Position numbers and translations under genes: made by a program. Of a stretch of DNA of 64,000 nucleotides, positions 1 through 8,301 are shown piece after piece (positions within the stretch are counted from its first letter, which is position 1; every line of letters starts with the position of its first letter). A model generated the notes under the pieces. The model was not told where the DNA came from. It did no database searches and saw only the letters and a list, made by a program, of their open reading frames with translations. The stretch comes from Macondimonas sp045864775 (GTDB lineage: Bacteria; Pseudomonadota; Gammaproteobacteria; UBA5335). Location of the stretch: contig BTVR01000001.1 of NCBI GenBank assembly GCA_045864775.1, forward strand, positions 62,001-126,000, written 5' to 3'.

Positions 1-1730
1 TTACCGACAGGGATCCCGCCGGTGTCGACGTGGTGCGCCACTCCTGCGCCCATCTGCTCGGTCAGGCCGTCAAGCAGCTCTACCCCGATGCCAAGATGGC
101 CATCGGGCCGGTGGTGGAGGATGGGTTCTACTACGACATCGATTACGTGCGGCCTTTTACGCCCGAGGACCTGCAGCGCATCGAGGCGCGCATGCTCGAG
201 CTTGCGGCCCACCGTTACGATGTGATCCGTAAGCCCGTTCCGCGTGATGAAGCGATCCGGGTGTTCGAGGAGCGGGGCGAGCCCTACAAGGTCGAGATTC
301 TCGAGGCGATCCCTGCGGATGAGAACGTTGCGCTGTATGTCCATGAAGACTACATCGACATGTGTCGCGGGCCACACGTACCCAACATCGGCTTTCTGCG
401 GGCCTTCAAGCTGACCAAGCTCGCCGGCGCCTACTGGCGCGGCGATGCGCGCAACCGGCAGTTGCAGCGCATCTACGGCACGTCCTGGCCGGACCGGAAG
501 TCGCTGGATCTCTATCTCAAGCGCCTCGAAGAGGCCGAAAAGCGCGATCATCGCCGCATCGGCAAGGCGCTGGATCTGTTCCATCTGCAGGAAGAAGCGC
601 CGGGGATGGTGTTCTGGCACGACAAGGGCTGGCGCATCTATACCCTGATCCAGGACTACATCCGCGCGCTGTTGCGCCGGAGCGGCTACCAGGAAGTCAA
701 CACCCCTCAGGTCGTCGATCGCAGTCTGTGGGAACGGTCCGGGCATTGGGAAAAGTTCAAGGAAGCGATGTTCACCACCCTCTCCGAGGAGCGTGAGTTC
801 GCCGTAAAGCCCATGAACTGCCCTTGTCACGTACAGATCTTCAATCATGGCTTGCGCAGCTACCGGGAACTGCCGTTGCGGATGGCGGAATTCGGTTCCT
901 GTCACCGCAACGAACCCTCGGGGGCGCTGCACGGACTCATGCGCGTGCGCCATTTCGTACAGGACGATGCGCACATCTTCTGCACCGAGGAGCAGATCCA
1001 GGACGAAGTGGCCGCCTTCATCGATCTGGTGTTCGAGGTCTATGGTGCCTTCGGTTTCGAGGATGTCAGCATCGCGCTGTCCACCCGGCCCGAGGCGCGC
1101 GTCGGCAGCGAGGCGCAATGGGACCGTGCCGAGGCCGCCTTGGCCAATGCCTTGTCGACCAAGGGCCTTGCTTATCGGTTGCAACCGGGGGAAGGCGCGT
1201 TCTACGGTCCCAAGATCGAATTCGCTCTCAAGGACTGTCTCGGGCGGGTCTGGCAGCTCGGCACCATCCAGCTCGACTTTTCGATGCCGGAGAGGCTCGG
1301 CGCCGAGTATGTCGCCGAGGACAATGCGCGGCGCGTACCGGTCATGCTGCATCGCGCCATTCTGGGTTCGCTCGAGCGTTTCATTGGTATTCTGATCGAA
1401 CATCATGCCGGTGTGCTGCCGGTATGGCTCGCGCCGCTGCAGGTCGTGGTGATGAATATCACGGATCGCGCGCAGGGCTACGCCGCCGAAATTGCGCAAA
1501 GCCTGTCAAATCAGGGCGTTCGCGCCATGGCCGACTTGAGGAATGAGAAGATTGGCTTTAAAATCCGCGAACACACGCTCCAGAAAGTGCCCTTTTTGCT
1601 CGTGACGGGCGATCGGGAGATGGAGTCGGGGACCGTGGCCGTACGAACCCTGGCGGGCGAAGACTTGGGCGCAATGACGCTTACCGAGTTCGCGGGGCGT
1701 GTGCCGCTGAGCCCGGCGGTGTCGGCGTGA
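1..1730 (+). CDS. thrS: Threonyl-tRNA synthetase, 5' end cut by window edge
   Basis: Class II aminoacyl-tRNA synthetase charging tRNA-Thr in the cytoplasm. The frame is open from base 3, so the N-terminal TGS domain lies outside the window. What is visible starts at the editing (second additional) domain, with HSCAH near the left edge, followed by the class II core: MNCPCH with the zinc cysteine, CHRNEPSG of motif 2 and GSLERFIGILIEHH of motif 3, then the C-terminal anticodon-binding domain (PVWLAPLQVVVMN onward). It is the first gene of a translation operon; infC begins 17 bases after its stop. Identity is certain; only the start is missing. Confidence 0.97.
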   Translation, partial: TDRDPAGVDVVRHSCAHLLGQAVKQLYPDAKMAIGPVVEDGFYYDIDYVRPFTPEDLQRIEARMLELAAHRYDVIRKPVPRDEAIRVFEERGEPYKVEILEAIPADENVALYVHEDYIDMCRGPHVPNIGFLRAFKLTKLAGAYWRGDARNRQLQRIYGTSWPDRKSLDLYLKRLEEAEKRDHRRIGKALDLFHLQEEAPGMVFWHDKGWRIYTLIQDYIRALLRRSGYQEVNTPQVVDRSLWERSGHWEKFKEAMFTTLSEEREFAVKPMNCPCHVQIFNHGLRSYRELPLRMAEFGSCHRNEPSGALHGLMRVRHFVQDDAHIFCTEEQIQDEVAAFIDLVFEVYGAFGFEDVSIALSTRPEARVGSEAQWDRAEAALANALSTKGLAYRLQPGEGAFYGPKIEFALKDCLGRVWQLGTIQLDFSMPERLGAEYVAEDNARRVPVMLHRAILGSLERFIGILIEHHAGVLPVWLAPLQVVVMNITDRAQGYAAEIAQSLSNQGVRAMADLRNEKIGFKIREHTLQKVPFLLVTGDREMESGTVAVRTLAGEDLGAMTLTEFAGRVPLSPAVSA

Positions 1731-1747
1731 AACAGGAGGATTGAGAG

Positions 1748-2266
1748 ATCGCTGCGGAAAAATTAGCTCGGCGCAATGATGAGATTTCAGCGCCGCGGGT
1801 TCGCGTCATCAACGACGCCGGAGAACAGCTCGGGATCCTGTATCGTCGCGAAGCCATTCAGCTGGCTCAGGAGAGCGGCCTGGATCTGGTGGAGGTCTCG
1901 CCGAATGCCGAGCCGCCGGTTTGCCGGATCATGGACTACGGCAAGTTCGCTTTCGAAAAGAACAAATCTCAACAGGCAGCCAAGCGCAAGCAGAAGCTGA
2001 CCCAGATCAAGGAAATCAAATTCCGTCCGGGAACGGACGATGGGGACTATCAGGTCAAGCTGCGCAACCTGATCCGGTTCCTGAATGATGGCGATAAAGC
2101 CAAAGTGACCCTGCGTTTTCGGGGTCGGGAAATGCAGCATCAGGACTTGGGTCGGGAATTGCTCGACCGCCTCCGCACCGATCTGGCCGAATACGCCGTG
2201 GTGGAACAGGATGCACGGCTGGAAGGTCGTCTCATGGTGATGATGCTGGCCCCGAAAAAGAAGTAA
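1748..2266 (+). CDS. infC: Translation initiation factor IF-3 with ATC start codon
   Basis: IF-3 binds the 30S subunit, prevents premature subunit joining and proofreads initiator tRNA and start codon. The protein is 172 residues, the family's normal length, if translation begins at ATC 1748, giving IAAEKLARRNDE. AGGAGG at 1734-1739 sits 8 bases upstream. No ATG, GTG or TTG in frame would give the conserved N-terminal domain; the first GTG in frame (1889) would remove about 47 residues. Known in the family: infC uses AUU/AUC/AUA starts so that IF-3 represses its own translation. The N-domain (EISAPRVRVI, DLVEVSPNA), linker (PPVCRIMDYGKF) and C-domain (IKEIKFRPG) are all present. Confidence 0.95.
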   Translation: MAAEKLARRNDEISAPRVRVINDAGEQLGILYRREAIQLAQESGLDLVEVSPNAEPPVCRIMDYGKFAFEKNKSQQAAKRKQKLTQIKEIKFRPGTDDGDYQVKLRNLIRFLNDGDKAKVTLRFRGREMQHQDLGRELLDRLRTDLAEYAVVEQDARLEGRLMVMMLAPKKK

Positions 2267-2307
2267 CGCAGACAGCGCATCAGCGCATCACCAATCGCGG
2301 AGTGATT

Positions 2308-2505
2308 ATGCCCAAGCTCAAGACCAACCGCGGCGCGGCCAAGCGATTTGCCCGCACCGGCGGCGGCGGCTTCAAACGAGGCCACGCCTACAAGAACCAC
2401 ATCCTCACCAAGAAATCGCGCAAGCGCAAACGCGATCTGCGTCCGCACGTCCAGGTGGCGGCGCAGGACGTCCACGCGCTGAACCGCTTGCTGCCTTATC
2501 TTTGA
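2308..2505 (+). CDS. rpmI: 50S ribosomal protein L35
   Basis: Small basic large-subunit protein of 65 residues beginning MPKLKTNRGAAKRF, the family signature, and ending RLLPYL. ATG 2308 is chosen over the in-frame GTG at 2302 because L35 proteins begin MPK(L/M)KT and a GCGGAG ribosome-binding site lies just upstream. It lies 41 bases after infC and 14 bases before rplT, the standard infC-rpmI-rplT unit; in well-studied bacteria L20 or its partner represses this operon at the translational level. Confidence 0.96.
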   Translation: MPKLKTNRGAAKRFARTGGGGFKRGHAYKNHILTKKSRKRKRDLRPHVQVAAQDVHALNRLLPYL

Positions 2506-2519
2506 TGGGAGGACTGTAA

Positions 2520-2879
2520 ATGCCAAGAGTGAAACGGGGCGTTACGGCCAGCGCCCGGCACCGCAAGGTGCTCGACAAGGCCAAGGGTTATTACGGTGCG
2601 CGCAGCCGCGTTTATCGCGTTGCCAAGCAAGCCGTCATCAAGGCCGGTCAGTATGCCTACCGCGACCGGCGGGTGCGCAAGCGGGATTTCCGCGGTCTAT
2701 GGATCGTGCGCATCAACGCTGCTGCCCGCGAGTGCGGACTATCCTATAGCCGCATGATTCATGGCTTGCATACGGCCGGGATCGAGGTCGACCGCAAGGT
2801 GCTGGCCGATTTGGCGGTAAACGACAAGCCCGGCTTTGCCAAGCTGGCTGAACAGGCGAAGATCGGTCTGGCTGCCTGA
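2520..2879 (+). CDS. rplT: 50S ribosomal protein L20
   Basis: L20 is an early-assembly large-subunit protein that binds 23S rRNA and is the known autogenous repressor of the rpmI-rplT messenger in other bacteria. The 119-residue product starts MPRVKRGVTASARHRKVL, very basic throughout, and contains the conserved NAAARECGLSYSRMIHGL segment. GGGAGGA precedes the ATG by 6 to 7 bases. A strong stem-loop (2917-2946) follows before pheS. Confidence 0.97.
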   Translation: MPRVKRGVTASARHRKVLDKAKGYYGARSRVYRVAKQAVIKAGQYAYRDRRVRKRDFRGLWIVRINAAARECGLSYSRMIHGLHTAGIEVDRKVLADLAVNDKPGFAKLAEQAKIGLAA

Positions 2880-2916
2880 GCCTCACGGGGCATCCTGCCC
2901 TTAGGGCCCATCAGGG

Positions 2917-2946
2917 AGGGGGAAAGCGATTTGAAGCTTTCCCCCT
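2917..2946 (+). terminator. Stem-loop between rplT and pheS; terminator or attenuator
   Basis: A perfect 10-bp inverted repeat, GGGGGAAAGC (2918-2927) and GCTTTCCCCC (2936-2945), with an 8-base loop; an A-T pair at 2917/2946 extends it to 11 bp. The 3' side runs into pyrimidine-rich TTCTCGTTCCT rather than a pure T-run. It could be a weak intrinsic terminator lowering pheST expression relative to ribosomal proteins, or part of an attenuator as pheST has in enteric bacteria. No separate Phe-rich leader peptide was found, so the attenuator reading is inference. Confidence 0.5.
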
Positions 2947-2984
2947 TCTCGTTCCTGTACATGCTGAGGACCGGTGAGGTGCTT

Positions 2985-4001
2985 GTGGGCGGACTGAACG
3001 CCTTTGTGGAATCTGCAATGACCGATCTGCAGTCGGCTCGGGACATTGCCGAACTCGAGCAGATCCGGGTGCGTCTTTTGGGACGCAAGGGTGAACTGAC
3101 CGCTCAACTGAAGGCGCTTGGAGAATTACCGCCCGAGCAGCGTGCCGCTGCAGGTCAAGACATCAACGCGGCCAAGGATCGCTTCCAGGAAGCCTACCGG
3201 CTGCGTCGGGAGTCGCTGGAGCAGGATGAACTGGCGCGCCGCCTCGCGGCCGAGCGCATCGATGTCACGCTCCCGGGCGTCGGCATGCCACGGGGCAGTC
3301 TGCATCCGGTGACCCGGACCTTGGAGCGGATCGCCTCCCTGTTCGGATCGATGGGCTTCACGGTTGCCGAGGGCCCGGAGATCGAGACCGACCACTACAA
3401 TTTCACCGCCCTCAACATCCCGGAGCAGCATCCAGCCCGCGCAATGCACGACACGTTCTATGTCGACGCGGGATTGCTGCTGCGCACGCACACCTCCCCG
3501 GTGCAAATTCGCGCCATGGAACGGCAGGCGCCGCCCTTGCGTCTGATCGCGCCGGGGCGGGTCTATCGCTGCGATTCGGATCTCACGCACACGCCGATGT
3601 TCCATCAGGTAGAAGGTCTGGTGGTACATGAAGACGCGAGTTTCAACGAGTTGTACGGCGTGCTTCAGGACTTTCTGCAAGCGTTTTTCGAACGCTCGCT
3701 GCCGGTCCGGTTTCGGCCCTCCTATTTCCCCTTCACCGAGCCCTCGGCCGAAGTCGACATCGCCTGCGTGATCTGTGAAGGATCGGGATGTCGCGTCTGC
3801 AAGCAGACCGGCTGGCTGGAGGTATTGGGTTGCGGCATGGTGCATCCGGCCGTGTTCGGCCATGTCGGAATCGATGCCGAGCGCTATACGGGCTACGCCT
3901 TCGGGATGGGTGTCGAGCGTTTGGCGATGCTGCGTTACGGCATCAATGATCTGCGTCTTTTTTTCGAGAACGATCTGAGATTCTTGCGGCAGTTTTCTTG
4001 A
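2985..4001 (+). CDS. pheS: Phenylalanyl-tRNA synthetase alpha subunit
   Basis: Catalytic alpha subunit of the alpha2beta2 PheRS. Starting at GTG 2985 gives 338 residues, the usual family length, with GGTGAGG (2973-2979) as ribosome-binding site. Other in-frame starts (GTG 2979, ATG 2961, TTG 2931) only lengthen the N-terminus. The N-terminal coiled coil (RVRLLGRKGELT) is followed by the class II core: HPVTRTLERI, GPEIETDHYNF, LLRTHTSPVQIR, FHQVEGLVV, and the C-terminal GMGVERLAMLRYGINDLR motif 3. pheT follows after 30 bases, so the two subunits are co-expressed. The start choice is moderately sure; the identity is certain. Confidence 0.95.
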   Translation: MGGLNAFVESAMTDLQSARDIAELEQIRVRLLGRKGELTAQLKALGELPPEQRAAAGQDINAAKDRFQEAYRLRRESLEQDELARRLAAERIDVTLPGVGMPRGSLHPVTRTLERIASLFGSMGFTVAEGPEIETDHYNFTALNIPEQHPARAMHDTFYVDAGLLLRTHTSPVQIRAMERQAPPLRLIAPGRVYRCDSDLTHTPMFHQVEGLVVHEDASFNELYGVLQDFLQAFFERSLPVRFRPSYFPFTEPSAEVDIACVICEGSGCRVCKQTGWLEVLGCGMVHPAVFGHVGIDAERYTGYAFGMGVERLAMLRYGINDLRLFFENDLRFLRQFS

Positions 4002-4031
4002 TTCCGGCTGAATTTGACGAGCAGGTGATCA

Positions 4032-6407
4032 ATGCGTTTGGCAGATGACTGGCTGAGGGAGTGGGTCGAGCCCGTACCCCCGATTGCGGCCTTGGCCCAT
4101 ACACTCACCATGGGCGGACTGGAGGTCGACGGCGTCGAACCGGCGGCGCCTGCGTTTGCCGGCGTGGTCGTCGGTCGCATCGTCGCAATCGCACCGCATC
4201 CCCAGGCCGATCGCCTGCGGGTCTGCGAGGTCGATGCCGGCACATCCGAATACCTGCAGGTCGTTTGCGGCGCCGCCAATGCGGCGGTGGGACTGCGGGT
4301 GCCGTTGGCACGGGTCGGCGCGACGCTGCCTGACGGGCTCGAGATCAAACCGGCCCGGCTGCGCGGGGTGGAATCCTTCGGGATGCTGTGTTCTGCCAAG
4401 GAGCTGGGACTCGCCGACACCTCCGAGGGCCTGCTGGAACTGCCGGAAGACGCGCCCGTCGGGCAGGATCTGCGGACGTATCTGGCACTCGACAGCCATG
4501 TGCTGGAGATCGATCTCACGCCCAATCGCGGGGATTGTCTCAGCGTGCGCGGCATCGCCCGCGAAGTGGCGGCGTTGACGGGCGCCAAACTGTCCGGCCC
4601 ATCGTGGGATGTCGTGGCTCCCTCGGGCGCCTCAGCGCTGGCCGTCGGGGTGCAGGCGCGCGACGCGTGTCCGGTGTATCTGGGCCGCGTGATCGAGGGC
4701 TTTGACCCCGAGGCCACGACTCCGCTCTGGCTGCGTGAGCGTCTGCGTCGCGCGGGTATGCGCAGCTTGGGGCCCGTCGTCGACGTCACCAACTACGTCC
4801 TGCTGGAACTGGGACAGCCGCTGCATGCCTTCGATCTGGATCGCATCGACTCAGGTCTTGCGGTGCGCTGGGCCCACAGGGGCGAGCGGTTGACGCTCTT
4901 GACCGGCCAGGACATCACCCTGGATTCGGATGAGCTGGTCATCGCCGATGCGCAGGGACCGGTGGCGCTCGCAGGAATCATGGGCGGCCATCGCAGCGCC
5001 GTCGATGCAGTCACTCGGCGCGTGTTCCTGGAGTGCGCCTTTTTCGCGCAGCAGGCCATTGCCGGGCGCGCTCGGCGCCATGGACTGCAGACCGATGCGG
5101 CCCAGCGTTATGAACGGGGTGTGGACCCGACGATGCAGCGCGAGGCGCTGGAGCGGGCGACGGCGCTGTTGTTGCAGATCGCGGGCGGCCGTGCCGGCCC
5201 GGTGGTGAGCGCGCAGGAATCGGGTTACGAGGCGCCCGGCATCGTCCTGCGTCAGGCGCGGCTCGTCCGCATGTTGGGAGGGGAGTTTCCGGTCGACCAG
5301 GCCGAGGACTTGCTCACGCGATTGCGAATGCGCTGGGAGCGGCTGGAGGGCGGCTGGATGGTGCGACCGCCGGCCTATCGATTCGACGTCAAGATCGAAG
5401 CGGATCTGATTGAAGAACTGATTCGCCTGCGTGGATACGAGGCGCTGCAGGCGGGCCGACCTCGCCTTGCGCTCCAACCGGTGGCAGTGCCGGAAATGAC
5501 CCTCTCACAGAGCAGCATTCGCAGGCTGCTGGTCGAGCGCGGCTATCACGAAGCGATCACCTACAGTTTCGTTGACCCCGCGCTGCAGGCGCCCTTTCTG
5601 GCCGACGCCACGCCGATCGATCTGCTCAACCCGATTGCGAGCGATCTGTCCCAGATGCGTACCAGTCTGTGGCCCGGTCTGGTCAGGGCCTTGCAAGGTA
5701 ACCTGAAGCGGCAGAAGGGGCGGGTGCGCCTGTTCGAGATCGGCGCCGTTTTCGCGCGCGAGGCCGGCGACATCCGTCAGCGAAATTGCCTCGCCGGCCT
5801 GATCCACGGGCCATCGCTGCCCGAGCAATGGCGTGGCGACAATACAAGCGGCGGTGCCGATTTTTTCGCGGTCAAGGGTGATCTCGCGGCGCTTGCGGTC
5901 ATGATGCATTTCCCGGAACTGGGGGCGCAGGCCGCGACGCACCCGGCGCTGCATCCGGGCAAGACGGCGCGACTCACGCTGGCGAGCGATCCGGTTGGCT
6001 GGCTGGGCGAGTTGCACCCCGGTGTCGCGGCTGCGCTGGATCTGCCCCCAGGAGTGATGGTGTTCGAATGGGATCTGGACGCCACGCCAACGGCGGCGGT
6101 GCCACGATTCTCGCCGCTCTCGCGTTTTCCATCCATCAGGCGGGACCTCGCGCTGGTCGTTTCGGATGAAACGCCGGTCGGTGATCTTCTGGGGCTCATT
6201 CGGGAAGCGGGCGGCGCACTATTGACCGACTGCCTCGTGTTCGACGTTTATCGCGGCCCCGGCCTTGACGAGGGTCGCAAGAGCATCGCATTTGGCTTGA
6301 TTTTTCAAGATGATGGGCGCACTCTGGAAGACAGGGTCGTGGATCAGGCGGTCGAAAATATCATTCGACAGGTGGCCGATCGCGCGGACGCCCGGATCAG
6401 GGAGTAG
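4032..6407 (+). CDS. pheT: Phenylalanyl-tRNA synthetase beta subunit
   Basis: Beta subunit of PheRS, 791 residues, the full bacterial length. Domains in order: N-terminal region (MRLADDWLREWV), an EMAP/OB tRNA-binding fold (about residues 40-150, VVVGRIVAIAPHPQADRLRVCEV), the B3/B4 editing module (about 210-400), the B5 domain, a catalytic-like class II core, and a C-terminal ferredoxin-like anticodon-binding domain (FSPLSRFPSIRRDLALVV). The editing module hydrolyses Tyr-tRNA-Phe. It is followed 5 bases later by ihfA, which is commonly co-transcribed with pheST in Gammaproteobacteria. Confidence 0.97.
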   Translation: MRLADDWLREWVEPVPPIAALAHTLTMGGLEVDGVEPAAPAFAGVVVGRIVAIAPHPQADRLRVCEVDAGTSEYLQVVCGAANAAVGLRVPLARVGATLPDGLEIKPARLRGVESFGMLCSAKELGLADTSEGLLELPEDAPVGQDLRTYLALDSHVLEIDLTPNRGDCLSVRGIAREVAALTGAKLSGPSWDVVAPSGASALAVGVQARDACPVYLGRVIEGFDPEATTPLWLRERLRRAGMRSLGPVVDVTNYVLLELGQPLHAFDLDRIDSGLAVRWAHRGERLTLLTGQDITLDSDELVIADAQGPVALAGIMGGHRSAVDAVTRRVFLECAFFAQQAIAGRARRHGLQTDAAQRYERGVDPTMQREALERATALLLQIAGGRAGPVVSAQESGYEAPGIVLRQARLVRMLGGEFPVDQAEDLLTRLRMRWERLEGGWMVRPPAYRFDVKIEADLIEELIRLRGYEALQAGRPRLALQPVAVPEMTLSQSSIRRLLVERGYHEAITYSFVDPALQAPFLADATPIDLLNPIASDLSQMRTSLWPGLVRALQGNLKRQKGRVRLFEIGAVFAREAGDIRQRNCLAGLIHGPSLPEQWRGDNTSGGADFFAVKGDLAALAVMMHFPELGAQAATHPALHPGKTARLTLASDPVGWLGELHPGVAAALDLPPGVMVFEWDLDATPTAAVPRFSPLSRFPSIRRDLALVVSDETPVGDLLGLIREAGGALLTDCLVFDVYRGPGLDEGRKSIAFGLIFQDDGRTLEDRVVDQAVENIIRQVADRADARIRE

Positions 6408-6412
6408 GACTG

Positions 6413-6712
6413 ATGGCATTGACGAAAGCGGTGATGGCCGAACGGTTGTTTGGCGATCTCGGACTCAACAAGCGCGAGGCCAAGGATTTGGTTGATCTCT
6501 TTTTCGAGACGATTCGTCAGGCGCTCGAACAGGGGGAGCAAGTCAAGTTGTCCGGGTTCGGCAATTTCGAGCTTCGGGACAAGGGCGAGCGTCCGGGTCG
6601 CAATCCCAAGACGGGCGAGGAAATTCCGATTTCCGCACGTCGGGTGGTCACGTTCCGGCCTGGACAGAACCTCCGCGCACGGGTGCATGCGTATGCTGGA
6701 AATCGGCAATAA
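6413..6712 (+). CDS. ihfA: Integration host factor alpha subunit
   Basis: DNA-bending HU/IHF-family protein of 99 residues (MALTKAVMAERLFGDLGLNKREAKDLV). The DNA-binding arm carries GRNPKTGEEIPISARRVVTFRPGQNLR, including the intercalating proline region typical of IHF alpha. It acts as a heterodimer with IhfB, whose gene is not in this window. It follows pheT after 5 bases and its 3' end overlaps the MerR-type regulator by 20 bases, so the genes are translationally linked. IHF is also the known host factor for spacer integration in type I-E CRISPR systems, relevant to the array at 34430. Confidence 0.96.
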   Translation: MALTKAVMAERLFGDLGLNKREAKDLVDLFFETIRQALEQGEQVKLSGFGNFELRDKGERPGRNPKTGEEIPISARRVVTFRPGQNLRARVHAYAGNRQ

Positions 6713-7052
6713 CGACGAATTGCCGCCGATTCCGGCAAAGCGCTACTTCACCATCGGTGAGGTGAGCGAGCTTTGCGCCGTCAAACCCCATGTCCTGCGC
6801 TACTGGGAGCAGGAATTCGAGGCCCTCAGTCCGTCCAAGCGACGAGGAAATCGCCGCTATTACCAGCGTGCGGACGTTCTGTTGATCCGGCAGATTCGCG
6901 ACCTGCTCTACCATCAGGGCTTCACCATCAGTGGCGCCCGCCAGAAGCTGGCAACGCCCGCAGCCAAACCCGAGCCTCCCCAGTCCGCGGAAGTCGTCCG
7001 CCAACTGTGCCGCGAGGTGGAGGAAGTCTTGCGCTTCCTGCGCAATGGCTAG
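6693..7052 (+). CDS. MerR-family transcriptional regulator
   Basis: A 119-residue protein with an N-terminal winged-helix MerR domain (about residues 15-80: RYFTIGEVSELC, KPHVLRYWEQEF, RRGNRRYYQRADVLLI) and a short helical C-terminus. It lacks the long dimerisation helix and metal-binding cysteines of CueR or ZntR types, so it is not an obvious metal sensor. ATG 6693 is inside the end of ihfA. A MerR gene right after ihfA and before tRNA-Pro is a conserved arrangement in pseudomonads and relatives; its regulon is not known to me. Confidence 0.9.
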   Translation: MLEIGNNDELPPIPAKRYFTIGEVSELCAVKPHVLRYWEQEFEALSPSKRRGNRRYYQRADVLLIRQIRDLLYHQGFTISGARQKLATPAAKPEPPQSAEVVRQLCREVEEVLRFLRNG

Positions 7053-7148
7053 CGCCGCCCCGCTTCCAACCCGAAGTCATTGCGAGTATGATTGCCGCCT
7101 CGTCAAGGCTGAGGGCGCGCTCAAACGCTCTCTCCACAGGCGGTCAGT

Positions 7149-7225
7149 CGGGGCGTAGCGCAGTTTGGTAGCGCACCAGCATGGGGTGCTGGGGGTCGCA
7201 GGTTCAAATCCTGCCGCCCCGACCA
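7149..7225 (+). tRNA. tRNA-Pro (anticodon GGG)
   Basis: A full cloverleaf is visible. The acceptor stem CGGGGCG pairs with CGCCCCG. The D arm is GCGC/GCGC. The anticodon stem CCAGC/GCTGG encloses the 7-base loop ATGGGGT, so the anticodon is GGG, reading CCC. The T arm GCAGG-TTCAAAT-CCTGC and the discriminator base A followed by an encoded CCA complete it. The length is 77 bases. It terminates the thrS-merR block, as in many Gammaproteobacteria. Confidence 0.97.
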
Positions 7226-7234
7226 TCTTCCCCA

Positions 7235-7259
7235 ATCATCGCCTTTAATAGGCGGTGAT
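7235..7259 (+). terminator. Stem-loop after tRNA-Pro, without U-tract
   Basis: ATCATCGCC (7235-7243) can pair with GGCGGTGAT (7251-7259) with one G-T pair around a 7-base loop. It lies 10 bases after the tRNA's CCA and probably ends or helps process the tRNA transcript. No T-run follows, so factor-independent termination is unproven. Confidence 0.35.
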
Positions 7260-7372
7260 CCACGATCCTATCCGTGTCTACCTGTCATATTCCTGAAACG
7301 CTATGATCGGCGCCTTTGGGGCGAGGATCGTCGCCCCAGGTAGATCTTGGCGGAATCTCAGAGGCTGTTGAC

Positions 7373-8272
7373 ATGGACCAGGACATCACGCAAGCGCCGG
7401 ACTGGTTCGTCCGGGCCCTCGAAGCACCCTATCGCGAAAAGCAGATCGAAGTGGAGGGATGCCCCATCCACTACCTCGCATGGGGGGACACCGGAAAGCC
7501 CGGCCTGCTGCTCGTCCACGGCGGCGGCGCCCATGCCCATTGGTGGGACTTTATCGCCCCGTTCTTCATCGATCGCTATTCGGTGTGTGCCATCGACCTC
7601 AGCGGCATGGGCGACAGCGGCCATCGCGAGCAGTATTCGGGCGATCTGTTCGCCAAGGAGCTGATCAGCGTGTGCGAGGACGCGGGTTTCGGTCCCAACA
7701 CCGTCATCGCGGGACACAGTTTCGGCGGTCTGGCGACGTTGAAGGCCGGGCTGAACTACGCCGATCGCTTGGCGGGAATCGTGATCTGCGATTCTGCCAT
7801 CTTTCCGCCCGGGTTCAGTCCCGGCAATGACCTGCGTGCCTCGCCGTTCAAGGAGAAAAAGACGGTCTATCCGGATTTCGAGACCGCCGTATCGCGGTTC
7901 AAGCTGGTCCCGCCGCAGCCGTGCGCCAATCGCTACATCCTCGATTACATCGCTCGCCATTCGCTGATGCCCGTGGAGGGAGGGTGGACCTGGAAGTTCG
8001 ACATGCGCTTCCTGCAGAAAACCATCTACGACAATCTGGCTCATGAGATCCAGCACCTGACCGTGCCGACTGCGATGGTCTATGGCGAGAAAAGTGTGCT
8101 CTTCGGCAAGTTCATGCTGGAAAACACCCGCAAGTGGTATGCGGAGAACGTCCCTTTCGTTTGTTTGCCCAAGGCGCGACATCACCTGTTCCTCGACGAG
8201 CCGCTCGACTTCGTGGCCGCGCTGGCCGGCATCATCGACCCTTGGACCGGGGTCCGGGCGGGGTCCGTTTAG
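7373..8272 (+). CDS. Alpha/beta-fold hydrolase
   Basis: A 299-residue soluble hydrolase of the alpha/beta fold. Visible landmarks: the oxyanion HGGGAHAHWW near residues 49-58, the nucleophile elbow GHSFGG near residue 118, and a C-terminal ARHHLFLDEP that supplies the catalytic His. No signal peptide is apparent. The substrate cannot be told from sequence; the architecture resembles epoxide hydrolase, esterase and meta-cleavage-product hydrolase families. ATG 7373 is preferred over the in-frame GTG at 7316 because similarity to the fold begins after it; the ribosome-binding site is weak. It may be co-transcribed with the next two genes. Confidence 0.9.
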   Translation: MDQDITQAPDWFVRALEAPYREKQIEVEGCPIHYLAWGDTGKPGLLLVHGGGAHAHWWDFIAPFFIDRYSVCAIDLSGMGDSGHREQYSGDLFAKELISVCEDAGFGPNTVIAGHSFGGLATLKAGLNYADRLAGIVICDSAIFPPGFSPGNDLRASPFKEKKTVYPDFETAVSRFKLVPPQPCANRYILDYIARHSLMPVEGGWTWKFDMRFLQKTIYDNLAHEIQHLTVPTAMVYGEKSVLFGKFMLENTRKWYAENVPFVCLPKARHHLFLDEPLDFVAALAGIIDPWTGVRAGSV

Positions 8273-8301
8273 CAACGGACCGTCACGCCGGCGTCTGCCT
8301 T

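Noticed and set aside
2931..2984. Possible pheM-like leader peptide: the in-frame segment before pheS encodes a short stretch with two Phe near each other.
   Set aside because: It is in frame with pheS with no stop between, has no ribosome-binding site and lies inside the stem-loop, so it is not a separate leader.
7318..7337. GGGGCGA/TCGCCCC hairpin upstream of the alpha/beta hydrolase.
   Set aside because: Short stem without T-run or known motif; its role cannot be supported.
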